64,000 nt of DNA from Planctomycetaceae bacterium (GCA_947490615.1 CANLHK010000001.1:124001-188000); one strand, 5' to 3'. Numbered from the stretch's first letter, positions 43,000-52,185 are shown. Notes: generated by a model not told the origin, from the sequence alone. Program-made: numbers and translations.

Positions 43000-43503
43000 T
43001 CACGCGCTGGCGCGATGAGCGCGCGAGGCGTCGAGATGCATGGATTCAAACTGCTCGGCAATCTCACGCGGCGGAAGCGCGCGTGGGCCGACGGGACGAA
43101 GGGCGAAGGTGGCGCTCTCACCGCGCACGGCGATGGCAGCTTCCACCTCTTCAAGCACGAAGTCGTCGCGCGTCTCAAGGCGCTCGAGTCGGCGCGCCTC
43201 AACATCGGCGATGAAGGTGCGACCTTCGGCAACGACGACGGCGCGGCGAGCGCCGCGGGCCTGCGCGAGGTCGAGCGCGCGGGCGATGTGGGCAAGGGTC
43301 GCGGACTCCAGACTGGCGCCGTCGGCAAGCACAGGTTCACGCGCGCTCTCGACTCCACCCTCGCGGGCAAGTTCAAAGAGCTCTGTGAACTCGCCATCGG
43401 CCACCGAAACGCGTCCCGACGCAACGCGCTCAGCATTCGAAGCTGCCGTGGGGCGCACGGCAGGCTCAAGGCGGCGGAGGAGTTGGCGCGGATCAATGGA
43501 CAT
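43000..43503 (-). CDS. flagellar operon protein, TIGR02530-like
   Basis: 167 residues. Core LADGASLESATLAHIARALD then LAQARGARRAVVVAEGRTFI then ADVEARRLERLE resembles the small flagellar operon protein found after flgD in other bacteria, in which a helix is followed by strands ending in FIVxxxxRxV. Assignment is by pattern and position (between flgD and flgE), not certain. The C-terminus (PPREIAEQFESMHLDASRAH) is helical. Function of the family is unclear; it is a candidate hook-assembly helper. Confidence 0.6.
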   Translation of the reverse strand: MSIDPRQLLRRLEPAVRPTAASNAERVASGRVSVADGEFTELFELAREGGVESAREPVLADGASLESATLAHIARALDLAQARGARRAVVVAEGRTFIADVEARRLERLETRDDFVLEEVEAAIAVRGESATFALRPVGPRALPPREIAEQFESMHLDASRAHRASA

Positions 43504-43534
43504 CGGAACGGCTCAGCAGATCGCTCGGCGAAAC

Positions 43535-44011
43535 TCAGGGTGTCGTGGGCGGAGTCACTGGCGGAGTCACTGGAGGAGTGACAGGCGGCGTGACCGGCTG
43601 CTGATCGATGAACTCCACATTGTCCATCGGGATGATCCAACCGTTGTCGAGGAGGAGGGCGACTTCATCACCCGTGCGAGCAACGCTGCGCACTGTGCCA
43701 CCAACGCGCTCGGCGTCTGCGGTCAATCCAGCAACGCGCTTGCCGATCAGACCACCTGCAGTCGAAAGTTGATTCTGCGAGACGATGCTCTGCAGGCGAT
43801 TGGAGAGCTCAATGTCGCTCTCGATCGAACGAATCGAGTTGAGTTGGTCGAGGAGCGCGCCCGAGTCGTTGGGCTTGAAGGGATCTTGATTGGAGAGCTC
43901 GGTGAAGATGATCTTGATGAACTCTTCGCTCGAGAGATCGTTGAAGCGACTCGCCGTACCTGAGGTCGCTCCGCTTGAACCTGAACCAGACAAAGCATTG
44001 ATCGCACTCAT
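43535..44011 (-). CDS. flgD: flagellar hook-capping protein FlgD with a VTPP tail
   Basis: 158 residues, shorter than typical FlgD (about 220) because the C-terminal Ig-like domain is missing. N-terminal cap region: LSSEEFIKIIFTELSNQDPF then KPNDSGALLDQLNSIRSIES, diagnostic for FlgD. A short beta domain (GLIGKRVAGLTADAERVGGT, VALLLDNGWIIPMDNVEFID) is followed by four VTPP repeats at the C-terminus. It is the scaffold that caps the growing hook. An AAGGAG site precedes the ATG. Confidence 0.9.
   Translation of the reverse strand: MSAINALSGSGSSGATSGTASRFNDLSSEEFIKIIFTELSNQDPFKPNDSGALLDQLNSIRSIESDIELSNRLQSIVSQNQLSTAGGLIGKRVAGLTADAERVGGTVRSVARTGDEVALLLDNGWIIPMDNVEFIDQQPVTPPVTPPVTPPVTPPTTP
43548..43595 (-). 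repeat. four 12-base tandem repeats encoding the FlgD VTPP tail
   Basis: Plus-strand units GGCGGAGTCACT (x2), GGAGGAGTGACA and GGCGGCGTGACC encode VTPP four times in flgD. In-frame 12-base units allow length change without frameshift. Confidence 0.7.
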
Positions 44012-44041
44012 GGCATCACTCCTTGCGTTGCCGCAAACTCA

Positions 44042-45700
44042 TCAACCCACACGGCGCATCGGGTCCGTCCTCCGCGCCGTCACACCGTCAAGAACACCCG
44101 CGAATCCGCGCGTTGTGTTCCGCCCGACCGCATCCGTGCGATCGCGGCCTGTGCGTGGCTCGCCATCACGGCGTCCACGACTCTCACCACCCGCGGCGTC
44201 CTGCCGCGTAGAGCTGCGCTCACGACCATCCCGCCCGTCGCTCCTCGCATCGGCGCCTTCCTGGCGCGCGTCGCTTCCGCCTTGCGCTGTGTTCAGGGTC
44301 GCGGATTCCGTTCCGCGACCACCGTGCACCGAGATGCGCTCGACGGAGAGACCTTGGGATTCGAGTCGTTCACGCAGCATGCCGAGGTTCGCTTCAAGCA
44401 AGACCCGTGCCTCGGGGCTGGCGGCTGTGAAGTCGGCAACAACCGCCCCTTGATTGATCTGCAGTTCGATGCGCAGCTGGCCAAGCGCTGGAGGCTCGAG
44501 GCGCATCGTGATCGCGCCACCGCGCTGGTTGGCGAGAAGTCCGATGCCTTTGGCCGCGAGTTGGGTCGCGGGATGCGGTTGATTGTCGAGGAGCGCCGAG
44601 CGCGCTGCGTCCGAGTTTCCACCCGCAGTTCCTGCGTCAAACGCGCCAAATGATCCCCCATTGGCGCCGTCACGCGAGGCGACAGGCATGACGGCTTGGT
44701 TCGACACGCTCCCCGTCGCTGCGGGACGCGCTTGATCCGCGGCAGCGGAACCGCCTCCGTGCAATTCGAGTGTTCCGTCTTTGAGCTGCTTCGAGACGCG
44801 ATCGCGCGCGATAGTTCCTTCGACTTCCGCTAGGCGCGCCGCAACAGGATCGGCCCCACTTGAGCCCACGGACTGCTGTGCGAAGGTCACGCCTTCAAGC
44901 CGACCTGATCCGTCGGTGTCCGACGATCCTGCATTGGTCGGCACTGATGTTGATGCTGTCGGCGTCGCGGAAGAGGACGCCAGAGCAGACTCGCGTGTCA
45001 GGCGCGAGTTTGCGGCGTCAATGTTCGTTCCAGCCGACTCTGCGGCATTCGCGGTGTTCTGCGCGGCTGTGCCGTTGTTGGCCGCTGCCGCAGCGGAGTT
45101 CGCGGTGACCCGAGCGTCGACGCGCGCGCCTGGACCACTGCCGTCAGGGGACGCAGCCGCACCAAGCGCTCCTGACGCTGCGCTCGATCCCGCGCCAAGA
45201 ATCGTTGAGGCGATCGAAGCGGTTCCCTGCGGTGATGCCACGGCAGATGCACGCGCCCGCTCGGTGGATGGAGCCGTCTCCGCCTTTGCGTCTGTGACCT
45301 CAGGATTGGATTCGTCCGCCACTTGATCGGTTGTTTGGCCGGACGATTCTTCGCCGGCAGCGTCCGAAAGTGCGCGCTCTTCGCGTCGATCGGCCGAGGT
45401 CTGCGCGACCGCGTCGTCACGAGCATCCTCGTGTGAGTCCGCGCGCTCTTCCGCGCGCTGCTCTTCGCGCTGCGCTTGGTCGGCGTTGGCTTCGTTGCGA
45501 CTCTGCTGACGAGCCTCACTCGGCCGCGACTCACTAGAGCGCGCTGGCTCTTGCTCTCGAGCGTGGCCGCTCAGGAGATCACGGAAGGTCGAGTCCTCGG
45601 TTCGCCTGCGCGGCCCGTGCTCCCGTGGCTGGGCTGTTTCCAGTTGGAGAGGCCGCGGGGCGGGCAGTTTCGGCACGAGGTTGGGCAGGATCGACGGCAT
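44042..45700 (-). CDS. fliK: flagellar hook-length control protein FliK
   Basis: 552 residues from the ATG at 45700. The N-terminus (STFRDLLSGHAREQ) has the usual FliK opening and there is no later start before it. This makes the gene overlap the upstream MotE-like gene by 122 bases in another frame. A long Ala/Asp/Glu/Ser-rich disordered ruler fills about 50-400. The C-terminal switch domain ITMRLEPPALGQLRIELQIN, then GAVVADFTAASPEARVLLEA and RERLESQGLSVERISVHGG, is diagnostic. It sets hook length and switches export substrate class. Ends in a basic, Arg/Asp-rich tail. Confidence 0.9.
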   Translation of the reverse strand: MPSILPNLVPKLPAPRPLQLETAQPREHGPRRRTEDSTFRDLLSGHAREQEPARSSESRPSEARQQSRNEANADQAQREEQRAEERADSHEDARDDAVAQTSADRREERALSDAAGEESSGQTTDQVADESNPEVTDAKAETAPSTERARASAVASPQGTASIASTILGAGSSAASGALGAAASPDGSGPGARVDARVTANSAAAAANNGTAAQNTANAAESAGTNIDAANSRLTRESALASSSATPTASTSVPTNAGSSDTDGSGRLEGVTFAQQSVGSSGADPVAARLAEVEGTIARDRVSKQLKDGTLELHGGGSAAADQARPAATGSVSNQAVMPVASRDGANGGSFGAFDAGTAGGNSDAARSALLDNQPHPATQLAAKGIGLLANQRGGAITMRLEPPALGQLRIELQINQGAVVADFTAASPEARVLLEANLGMLRERLESQGLSVERISVHGGRGTESATLNTAQGGSDARQEGADARSDGRDGRERSSTRQDAAGGESRGRRDGEPRTGRDRTDAVGRNTTRGFAGVLDGVTARRTDPMRRVG

Positions 45701-46394
45701 TGGGGCGCTCCGCGCGGGCCTCGCTCTCGAGACCCAGCATGCGGAGCCGTTCAAGCAATTCCGTTGCCACCTTGGTTTCGTCGTCCCCCTTGAAGCTCTT
45801 CAGGAGGTTGGCTGACTTGCCCGCCGACATCGCGTCGAGGTAGGCGACCGCCGTCTCGGTCTTGCCAGTCTTCACCAGTTCAAGGATCCAGAGTCGCGCT
45901 TGCTTGGGCGGCATCGACTCGATCAAGCGCACCGCCTTGCGGAACTGCTCGTCGGTTTCCCGCTGTTTTTCAGCAGCAATCGACTCTTCCCAGCCACTCT
46001 TGCGATTCTCAAACGCGGTGATCTCCTGCGCGAGTTTGGTGATCTCGGAATCCACGGCGAGTTTGCGCACGCGCAATTGCTCCATCTTCTCGCGCATCAG
46101 AATCTGCAGGCGCTCTTCGTTGCGCGCTGAACTGCCCGAGCGTTCCTCACTGGTCAGTGGAATCTGCCCGAGTTGGAATTCGCGATCGAGGCCCTCCTTC
46201 CGCGCGTCCTCGTCGGCCTGCGCTTGCCCACGCGCGGCGACTTCCTGCGCGATGGGCTGCAGGAACATGGCGCGCAGACGGCTCAGACGATCGCTGTCGA
46301 TCCGCCCAGTCCCGACAAGCCAGCCAAGGAACCCGAGCACCGCGAGAAGATGCGCGATGGCGAGCACGAGCAGAAGTTTGAAGAAGGCGTTCAT
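45579..46394 (-). CDS. MotE-like membrane-anchored coiled-coil flagellar protein
   Basis: 271 residues. N-terminal membrane helix (about 5-28, FKLLLVLAIAHLLAVLGFLG), coiled coil (about 80-160, EERLQILMREKMEQLRVRKL), then a FliG/MgtE_N-like helical domain (RLIESMPPKQARLWILELVK then GKTETAVAYLDAMSAGKSAN). MotE-type proteins sit beside fliJ/fliK and aid stator or export function. The C-terminal Ala/Pro tail is what overlaps fliK. Its ATG overlaps the fliJ stop by 4 bases. Confidence 0.78.
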   Translation of the reverse strand: MNAFFKLLLVLAIAHLLAVLGFLGWLVGTGRIDSDRLSRLRAMFLQPIAQEVAARGQAQADEDARKEGLDREFQLGQIPLTSEERSGSSARNEERLQILMREKMEQLRVRKLAVDSEITKLAQEITAFENRKSGWEESIAAEKQRETDEQFRKAVRLIESMPPKQARLWILELVKTGKTETAVAYLDAMSAGKSANLLKSFKGDDETKVATELLERLRMLGLESEARAERPNAVDPAQPRAETARPAASPTGNSPATGARAAQANRGLDLP

Positions 46395-46870
46395 GGCAAG
46401 TGTTCCTGCTGCAATCCTGTGTCGAGGGGGCCGCGATGAGGCGCGCGATTGGCCGCGATCTCGTCGAGTGCGCCCTGTTCGCTGCGCTGTTGCGTGAGGT
46501 TGAAGGCAGCTTCTCGTCGCTCACGAAGCAGCTCGATGGTGCGTCGCGCGCGCGCGGCCTCCACCGCCTCGAGTCGCGCCTTGGCGATGCCCTTCTCCAT
46601 TCCGGCGATTTCCAACACGGTGCGCTGCGCCTTGCGAAAGAGGCCGACTCCTGCCGACGCGTGATGCCGCAGGCTTGCTGGGTCGATCGCACCGACGAGT
46701 TGCGCGCGCCACGCCTCACGGCCTGCAGCGATTTCCGATTGGCGAACCCGCAACGACTCTTCGAGTTCGCGACGCTTGCGCTCGATAGCGGCCAGGGCGC
46801 GACGCTTGGCCGCCTCTTCGTCTTGTCGATGCTCGAGCACGCGTTGGAGTGCGAAGCGAAAGCGCGCCAT
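46391..46870 (-). CDS. fliJ: flagellar export chaperone-like protein FliJ
   Basis: 159 residues, almost all helical coiled coil: MARFRFALQRVLEHRQDEEA, KRRALAAIERKRRELEESLR, ALFRKAQRTVLEI-type motif in GLFRKAQRTVLEIAGMEKGI. The opening FRFALQRVLEHR is the FliJ signature. It links FliI ATPase to the FlhA gate, resembling the ATP synthase gamma subunit. It lies 3 bases after fliI. Confidence 0.9.
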   Translation of the reverse strand: MARFRFALQRVLEHRQDEEAAKRRALAAIERKRRELEESLRVRQSEIAAGREAWRAQLVGAIDPASLRHHASAGVGLFRKAQRTVLEIAGMEKGIAKARLEAVEAARARRTIELLRERREAAFNLTQQRSEQGALDEIAANRAPHRGPLDTGLQQEHLP

Positions 46871-46873
46871 CGA

Positions 46874-48226
46874 TTACGCCCTCCCCGCTTGTGGTGCACG
46901 GCGGCCCGCGGTTTCGGCGGCGATCGACAGTTCAACAAGCGAGCGCAACGAACGAGGAAACTCAGCGCGCTCGGTCGCACCTTGGCGTAGAAACGCGTCG
47001 ATCGCAGGCTTCATGGCAATCGCCGCGTCGACATCGGGGTTCGACCCTTTGGCGTAGGCGCCGATTTGAATGAGCTCCTCAGCCTCGCGATACGCACCGA
47101 GCAGGCGCATGACATGACGGCGCGCGGCAAGATGATTTTGGTCGGACACTTGATCCGCGACACGCGAGATCGATGAGAGTACATCGATCGCGGGATAGTG
47201 CACACGCTCGGCGAGCCGACGCGACAACACGATGTGGCCGTCGAGAATGCCCTTGGCTGCGTCGGCAATGGGTTCGGTCATGTCGTCACCTTCGACAAGC
47301 ACCGTGTAGAACCCCGTGATCGAACCGCCGCCTTGAATGGCTCCCGCACGCTCAAGAAGTCGCGGCAACATCGAGAAGACGCTTGGCGTGAATCCCTTGG
47401 TGGCGGGTGCTTCACCTGCGGACAAGCCGATCTGCCGCTGCGCCTGGGCAAACCGCGTGATCGAGTCGAGCATGAGCAACACATCGAGGCCCTGATCACG
47501 AAAGAACTCGGCAACGCTGCACGCGACGCTGGCCGCGCGCACGCGCATGAGCGGACTCTCATCACCTGTGGCGACGACCACCACCGAACGGCGCAGTCCC
47601 TCAGGACCAAGCACATGCTCGATGAACTCGGGCACTTCGCGGCCGCGCTCGCCGATCAATCCAATCACATTGACCTGCGCGCTGGTTCCGCGCGCGATCG
47701 AACCAAGCAGCGTGCTCTTGCCGACACCAGGACCCGCGAAGATCCCCATGCGCTGTCCCTTGCCGATGGTGAGCGCCGCGTCGATCGCGCGCACACCTGT
47801 CGGCAGAACTTCGCGCACGACTCCGCGCGCCAACGGACTGGTCCGCGCTGGCCAGAGCGGTTGGGCAGATCCAGCATGAATCGGCCCCTTGTCGTCGAGC
47901 GGATGTCCCAGCGCATCCACGACGCGTCCAAGCCACGCTTCGCTGACCCCAACCGTCGGAAACGGTTGCTCCGCCACCACGCGGACACCGCTCGAAACAC
48001 CGTCGGCTTCTGTCAGCAACATGACGAGACTTCGCGTGCCATCGAAACCGACGACTTCGCCGCGCGGCGCTTCGGCACGATGCGGTACCAGCACGCGGAC
48101 CAAGCTGCCAACAGGAAGCGGAAGTTGATCGACCGTGAGCACGAGGCCACGCACGCTGCGCACAGTTCCAGCAATCTCACGCGGCTCGATGGCGCGAATC
48201 GCAGGCGCGATAGCAGCGAGTTTCAT
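46874..48226 (-). CDS. fliI: flagellum-specific ATPase FliI
   Basis: 450 residues, normal. N-terminal beta barrel then the F1-type ATPase: Walker A GIFAGPGVGKSTLLGSIARG (about 161-180), VIGLIGERGREVPEFIEHVL, Walker B VLLMLDSITRFAQAQRQIGL, and GSITGFYTVLVEGDDMTEPI followed by DGHIVLSRRLAE. It powers delivery of export substrates to the flagellar type III gate. Its ATG overlaps the fliH stop by 4 bases. Confidence 0.96.
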   Translation of the reverse strand: MKLAAIAPAIRAIEPREIAGTVRSVRGLVLTVDQLPLPVGSLVRVLVPHRAEAPRGEVVGFDGTRSLVMLLTEADGVSSGVRVVAEQPFPTVGVSEAWLGRVVDALGHPLDDKGPIHAGSAQPLWPARTSPLARGVVREVLPTGVRAIDAALTIGKGQRMGIFAGPGVGKSTLLGSIARGTSAQVNVIGLIGERGREVPEFIEHVLGPEGLRRSVVVVATGDESPLMRVRAASVACSVAEFFRDQGLDVLLMLDSITRFAQAQRQIGLSAGEAPATKGFTPSVFSMLPRLLERAGAIQGGGSITGFYTVLVEGDDMTEPIADAAKGILDGHIVLSRRLAERVHYPAIDVLSSISRVADQVSDQNHLAARRHVMRLLGAYREAEELIQIGAYAKGSNPDVDAAIAMKPAIDAFLRQGATERAEFPRSLRSLVELSIAAETAGRRAPQAGRA

Positions 48227-48990
48227 GCGCTCGCTCCCGCGTCAGGAGATCCCTCGGCGCCGCCGCGCGGATCTGGATCTTGACTGCTTCCAAGAAGTCC
48301 TTCGCGCATCCGACGGAACTGCGTTTCAATGCGCGCATCGACGCTGCCTTCACTCGAGCGAATCACGCAACCGCCGCGCGCTATTCCATCGCGTGTTGTG
48401 AGTGACACCGCCGCGCCCTCGGGAAGCGCTGCGCGCAGCGACGGCATGGCCTCTTCCACGATCGCGCGATCGTCGGGCGCGACCTCGATGGCCACGCGCG
48501 TCGCACGACTGAACAGCTCCACCGCGGACTGCACCGAGCGCGCGACCACAGTGGGATCCGCCTCGACATGCTCGCGCACGATGCTCTGCGCAATGGCGAT
48601 GGCGATTCCCGCAAGCTCGCGCTCGGCGCCACGCATCGCCTCCTCACGGACGCTCATCCAGCGGGTGAACTCGCTGCTAAACGCCTGTTCGATCGCCGTG
48701 AGCGCAGCCGCGTGTTCGGCGCGCGCTGCGGCATGACCTTCCTGCGCGCCCTTGGATCGCCCCTCTTGAACACCTTTGGCGAGTCCTTCAACTTCACCCT
48801 TGGCCAAGCCTTCACGCCGCGCGTCGGCGCGCAGGCGTTCCGACTCGCGCTGCGCCTCCGCCACGAGGCGCGCAGCTTCGGCGCGCGCATCGGCCAACGC
48901 GCGCTCGGCGTTGGCGCGAAGATCGCCAAGGTTGAGCACGCCGCCGGTGACGGCGCCCACGCGTGAAGATGATTGCTTGAGCACAGCCAT
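48223..48990 (-). CDS. fliH: flagellar assembly protein FliH
   Basis: 255 residues. A long alanine/glutamate/arginine helix with glycine-rich heptads (GLAKGEVEGLAKGVQEGRSK, the GxxxG stator helix) and the globular C-terminal V-ATPase-E-like domain (AIAIAQSIVREHVEADPTVV, DDRAIVEEAMPSLRAALPEG, GGCVIRSSEGSVDARIETQF). It regulates FliI and docks it to FliN. Followed by overlapping fliI; 15 bases after fliG. Confidence 0.92.
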   Translation of the reverse strand: MAVLKQSSSRVGAVTGGVLNLGDLRANAERALADARAEAARLVAEAQRESERLRADARREGLAKGEVEGLAKGVQEGRSKGAQEGHAAARAEHAAALTAIEQAFSSEFTRWMSVREEAMRGAERELAGIAIAIAQSIVREHVEADPTVVARSVQSAVELFSRATRVAIEVAPDDRAIVEEAMPSLRAALPEGAAVSLTTRDGIARGGCVIRSSEGSVDARIETQFRRMREGLLGSSQDPDPRGGAEGSPDAGASA

Positions 48991-49005
48991 GTTGCGGGAC
49001 TCGCG

Positions 49006-50046
49006 TTAGACCACCACATCCTGCGCGCCACCGCGACCCGAAATGATGATGTCGCCCGACTCCTCGAGCCTGCGCACGATGTCGACAATGCGCTGTTGCG
49101 CCGCTTCGACATCGCTGATGCGCACAGGGCCCATGAACTCCATGTCTTCGCGAATCGACTCGGCGGCACGCGACGACATGTTGGCGAGAATCTTGGTCTT
49201 GAGCGTTTCCGACGCGGTCTTGAGCGCGAGGCAGAGTTCGTCGTTCTCGACTTCCTTGAGCACGGACTGGATGCCCTTGTCGTTGACATGGTTGATGTCT
49301 TCGAACACGAACATGCGGCGGCGAATCTCTTCGACGAGTTCAGGATCTTCGCTCTCAACGCCCTGCATGATCGAACGCTCCGTCGAGCGGTCGACGAGGT
49401 TGAGAATCTCGGCGACGGTTTCCACACCGCCGACCTTCTCGCTCGAGGTGCCGATCATGTTGGAAAGCCTGCTTTCGAGCGCGGTTTCGACTTCACGGAT
49501 GACCTCGGGATTGGTCTGCTCCATGTTGGCGACGCGCCGCACCACTTCGATCTGCTTGGCTGGCGGCAGTCCAATCAGGATCTCGCTGGCCTTGTGATGT
49601 GGAAGATGACTGACGATCAGCGCGATGGTCTGTGGGTGCTCTTCCTGAATGAAGGTGAGCAAGTTCTCGCTCTCGGCCTTTTGCAAGAACGAGAACGGCG
49701 TGCGCTGCACCTGCGTCTGAATCTGCTGAATCACCTTCTCCGCGGTCTTGGGATCGAGCGAGTTCTTCAGGAGAGTGCGGGCGTACTCAAGTCCGCCTTC
49801 ACGCACATAGCCCTGTGCCATGGCCAGCGAATAGAACTCACTGATGACCTGCTGCCCAAGTTCCTTGGGAACATCGCCCAGTGACGCCAGCGCGCGCGTG
49901 ACTTCTTCGACGATATCGGTGGGCATCTCCTTGAGCAACTTGCCCGCACTGTCGGCATCGAGCAGCAACAACAGAATCGCGCTCTTGAGCGTGCCGTCGA
50001 CTTCGTCGATCGACCTAGGGAGTTTGGTGCCTGGGCGATATGCCAT
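49006..50046 (-). CDS. fliG: flagellar motor switch protein FliG
   Basis: 346 residues. Middle armadillo domain and the C-terminal domain are clear: FLQKAESENLLTFIQEEHPQ, TIALIVSHLPHHKASEILIG (EHPQ motif), and the torque helix region IRRRMFVFEDINHVNDKGIQ (charged residues facing the stator), ending in IVDIVRRLEESGDIIISGRG. It forms the rotor ring that meets MotAB and sets rotation direction. Confidence 0.96.
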   Translation of the reverse strand: MAYRPGTKLPRSIDEVDGTLKSAILLLLLDADSAGKLLKEMPTDIVEEVTRALASLGDVPKELGQQVISEFYSLAMAQGYVREGGLEYARTLLKNSLDPKTAEKVIQQIQTQVQRTPFSFLQKAESENLLTFIQEEHPQTIALIVSHLPHHKASEILIGLPPAKQIEVVRRVANMEQTNPEVIREVETALESRLSNMIGTSSEKVGGVETVAEILNLVDRSTERSIMQGVESEDPELVEEIRRRMFVFEDINHVNDKGIQSVLKEVENDELCLALKTASETLKTKILANMSSRAAESIREDMEFMGPVRISDVEAAQQRIVDIVRRLEESGDIIISGRGGAQDVVV

Positions 50047-50079
50047 CGGGTAGTCCTCGGAATCAAGCGTCGTGAGAGG

Positions 50080-51720
50080 TCAGGCTGGTGTGCGCATCCA
50101 GCGCCGAAGAATTCCTGCAATCTCCGCAGGATCACGGTCGGCAAGCCCATTGAGTTGCTTGAGCATCTGGGCGCGACGAAGACTTTCGTCGTCGAGCTCC
50201 ATGCCCTCGAGCGCAGGCGACGCTTCATCGGCCTCGCCGACGATCTCGGCATCGTCGCTTTCGAGCTTCGGCGGCACACCCGCGAGCTCTTCGGCGGTCG
50301 GAAGGTCTTCACGCGCCGAGGCCTTCTTGGCGATGTTGAACATGAAGAAGAGACTCACGATCGCGAGGATGCCGAGGCCGATGGGCTTGATGAGACCGTT
50401 GCCATCGGTCGAGGCGTAGCGCACCAGTTCATCACTGAACGGTCGCTCCACGGGTTGCTCGGCAAAGTCGTAATCCCAAGTCACCTCGACAGAGCCCTTC
50501 TTGGCGCCCTCGGCCACATCGGTGGCAATGAGTGGCTCAATGAGTTTCTTGATGCGCGCGATCTCGGCGTCGCGAATCGGCGAAATCGCGGCCTCGTCAG
50601 GCAGTTTCGCCTCGGCGCCCGCGGCGGGCGGATTGCTGCGCAGCCAGATCTGCTCAAAGTGGCGCAGCGGAACGGCAATGCTCGCGTCGATCTTCACCGC
50701 GTAGCCCGTCTTGTCCTTCTCAGTGATCTGCGTGCCCGGCCATTGCGGCTGGTACTTGTTGTCGCTGCGCTCGATCGTGCTCTGCGAACCCGACGAAGCT
50801 GGCGGGCCAATCGCGAGTCCCGTGTTGGGAACCACACCAGGCTCGCGCTGCGCCGACGCGCCCTTGGATTCGCTCGAAGAACTCGTCTCACTCAACGGGG
50901 CCGACACGGGCTCCTTGTAGTCGATGGTCTGCTTGGTGCGATCAGTGGTGACGACCTGCGCGTTCACCGCGATGCGCACTCCAGGAATCGACGCCAGCAC
51001 CGTGGCGATGTCCGAGCGCACTTTTTCCGCGTGCTTCTGCGACTGTTCAAGATTCTCGCCGCTCGACACGCCCCTGCCGAAACTGGTGCGATAGGCCTGC
51101 GCGCCATCGGTCACCGCCACGAACTCAGGCTTCATGCCCTCTTGCGTGCCCGCAACCATCGACGCGATCGAGTCCACTTGATCCTGCGTGAGCGCGCCCG
51201 TGCGCATCGAGACTGTGACGCTCGCATTCCGAGTGCTGCGCGCGTTTCCCAACGGCGTCGTCGAGCGTGGCGCGATGATGACCGTGGCGCTCTTCACATT
51301 GGCGAAGCTGGCGATCGCCTTCGAGAGCACGGTCTGCACCGCCAACATGTAACGCTGGCGACGCTCCGACTCGGGCGCGAAGGGATCCGACGGAACCAAC
51401 TTGTCCCAGTCGATCTCTCCGCCACCGCCCTGCTGCATGAACCCCGCCACGAGATCCGCATGCGCGTTCACGGGCACCATGAGCTTGCCGTTCTTCTCTT
51501 CGTACTCGACACCGCGCGTGGCGAGGAACTGCCGCGCCTCGTCGTAGGCCGTGGGCATCACCGCAAAAGGGATGGTGTCGGTCCGCGCGCTCCACTGCGC
51601 CACAAGAAACAGCGCCAGCGCCACGATGACCGTGAGGCTTCCCGCGAGCAACTTGGCAGAGGGAGGAAGACCCGCAAGACGAGTCCTGGCCAATTCAAGG
51701 ATTGAGCTGAGTGCCTGCAC
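50080..51720 (-). CDS. fliF: flagellar MS-ring protein FliF
   Basis: 546 residues. First membrane helix at about 24-43 (AGSLTVIVALALFLVAQWSA), RBM1-3 ring-building domains (VILSFANV-like FANVKSATVIIAPRSTTPLG, then ARSTRNASVTVSMRTGALTQ), second helix at about 455-475 (IGLGILAIVSLFFMFNIA), and a C-terminal FliG-binding tail (SLRRAQMLKQLNGLADRDPA then EIAGILRRWM). Divergent variant, as expected in planctomycetes, but domain order is standard. A 168-base gap separates it from fliE. Confidence 0.93.
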   Translation of the reverse strand: MQALSSILELARTRLAGLPPSAKLLAGSLTVIVALALFLVAQWSARTDTIPFAVMPTAYDEARQFLATRGVEYEEKNGKLMVPVNAHADLVAGFMQQGGGGEIDWDKLVPSDPFAPESERRQRYMLAVQTVLSKAIASFANVKSATVIIAPRSTTPLGNARSTRNASVTVSMRTGALTQDQVDSIASMVAGTQEGMKPEFVAVTDGAQAYRTSFGRGVSSGENLEQSQKHAEKVRSDIATVLASIPGVRIAVNAQVVTTDRTKQTIDYKEPVSAPLSETSSSSESKGASAQREPGVVPNTGLAIGPPASSGSQSTIERSDNKYQPQWPGTQITEKDKTGYAVKIDASIAVPLRHFEQIWLRSNPPAAGAEAKLPDEAAISPIRDAEIARIKKLIEPLIATDVAEGAKKGSVEVTWDYDFAEQPVERPFSDELVRYASTDGNGLIKPIGLGILAIVSLFFMFNIAKKASAREDLPTAEELAGVPPKLESDDAEIVGEADEASPALEGMELDDESLRRAQMLKQLNGLADRDPAEIAGILRRWMRTPA

Positions 51721-51804
51721 GCGGTGGCCTCCATGCCGTTGCGTAGAAACGCCGTCCTGGCGTCACGCTGTCAGAGAAGCCTCATCGGCAAGGATGTGTT
51801 TCAG

Positions 51805-51818
51805 GCAGCAAAAGCTGC
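51805..51818 (-). promoter_or_regulatory. intercistronic hairpin between fliE and fliF
   Basis: GCAGC-AAAA-GCTGC, a perfect 5-bp stem with a 4-base loop, lies in the 168-base space between fliE and fliF. A second 5-bp stem (ACGCC...GGCGT) is near 51749-51763. No T-run follows, so they may be mRNA processing or stability elements. No small gene is evident in the gap. Confidence 0.3.
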
Positions 51819-51888
51819 GGGTGTGCGCGTCAAGAGTGCGCAGTTTCCGCCCCTCCCTCAAGAGGAGCTGCGGCCGCGTCCATTCGCG

Positions 51889-52185
51889 TCAGACGCGGAT
51901 GTTCTTGACCTCGTCGTACGCTCCGACCACCTTGTTCTGCAAGGCGACGAGCATGCGGAAGGCGGAGTCCGCCTTCTGGGTGGCGATCATGACGCCTTCG
52001 ATGTCGTCCCGCTGACCAGTGAGCAGATCGTTGGTCGCTTGCGACGCATCCTGCTGCATTTCGTTGACTTTCCGCAGCTCGTCCCGCAGCTCCTGCTTGA
52101 AGTCCGCACCGCCCGAAACCGCTGGACGCGCCTGGGCAGGCAGTTGGGGGTTCACGCGGGAGACGAATCCAAGTGGATCGATCAT
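51889..52185 (-). CDS. fliE: flagellar hook-basal body protein FliE
   Basis: 98 residues, ATG at 52185 with GAGG five bases upstream. Helical C-terminus with the FliE signature: DASQATNDLLTGQRDDIEGV then MIATQKADSAFRMLVALQNK and VVGAYDEVKNIRV. It joins the MS ring to the rod. It is preceded by a sigma-54 promoter in the flgC-fliE gap, so it probably heads a transcription unit with fliFGHIJ. Confidence 0.93.
   Translation of the reverse strand: MIDPLGFVSRVNPQLPAQARPAVSGGADFKQELRDELRKVNEMQQDASQATNDLLTGQRDDIEGVMIATQKADSAFRMLVALQNKVVGAYDEVKNIRV

Noticed and set aside
43548-43595. Repeat array considered as a CRISPR
   Set aside because: 12-base units with no spacers, in frame inside flgD and encoding VTPP.
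50155-51705. 516-codon plus-strand open frame
   Set aside because: Opposite fliF; arginine-rich and motif-free.
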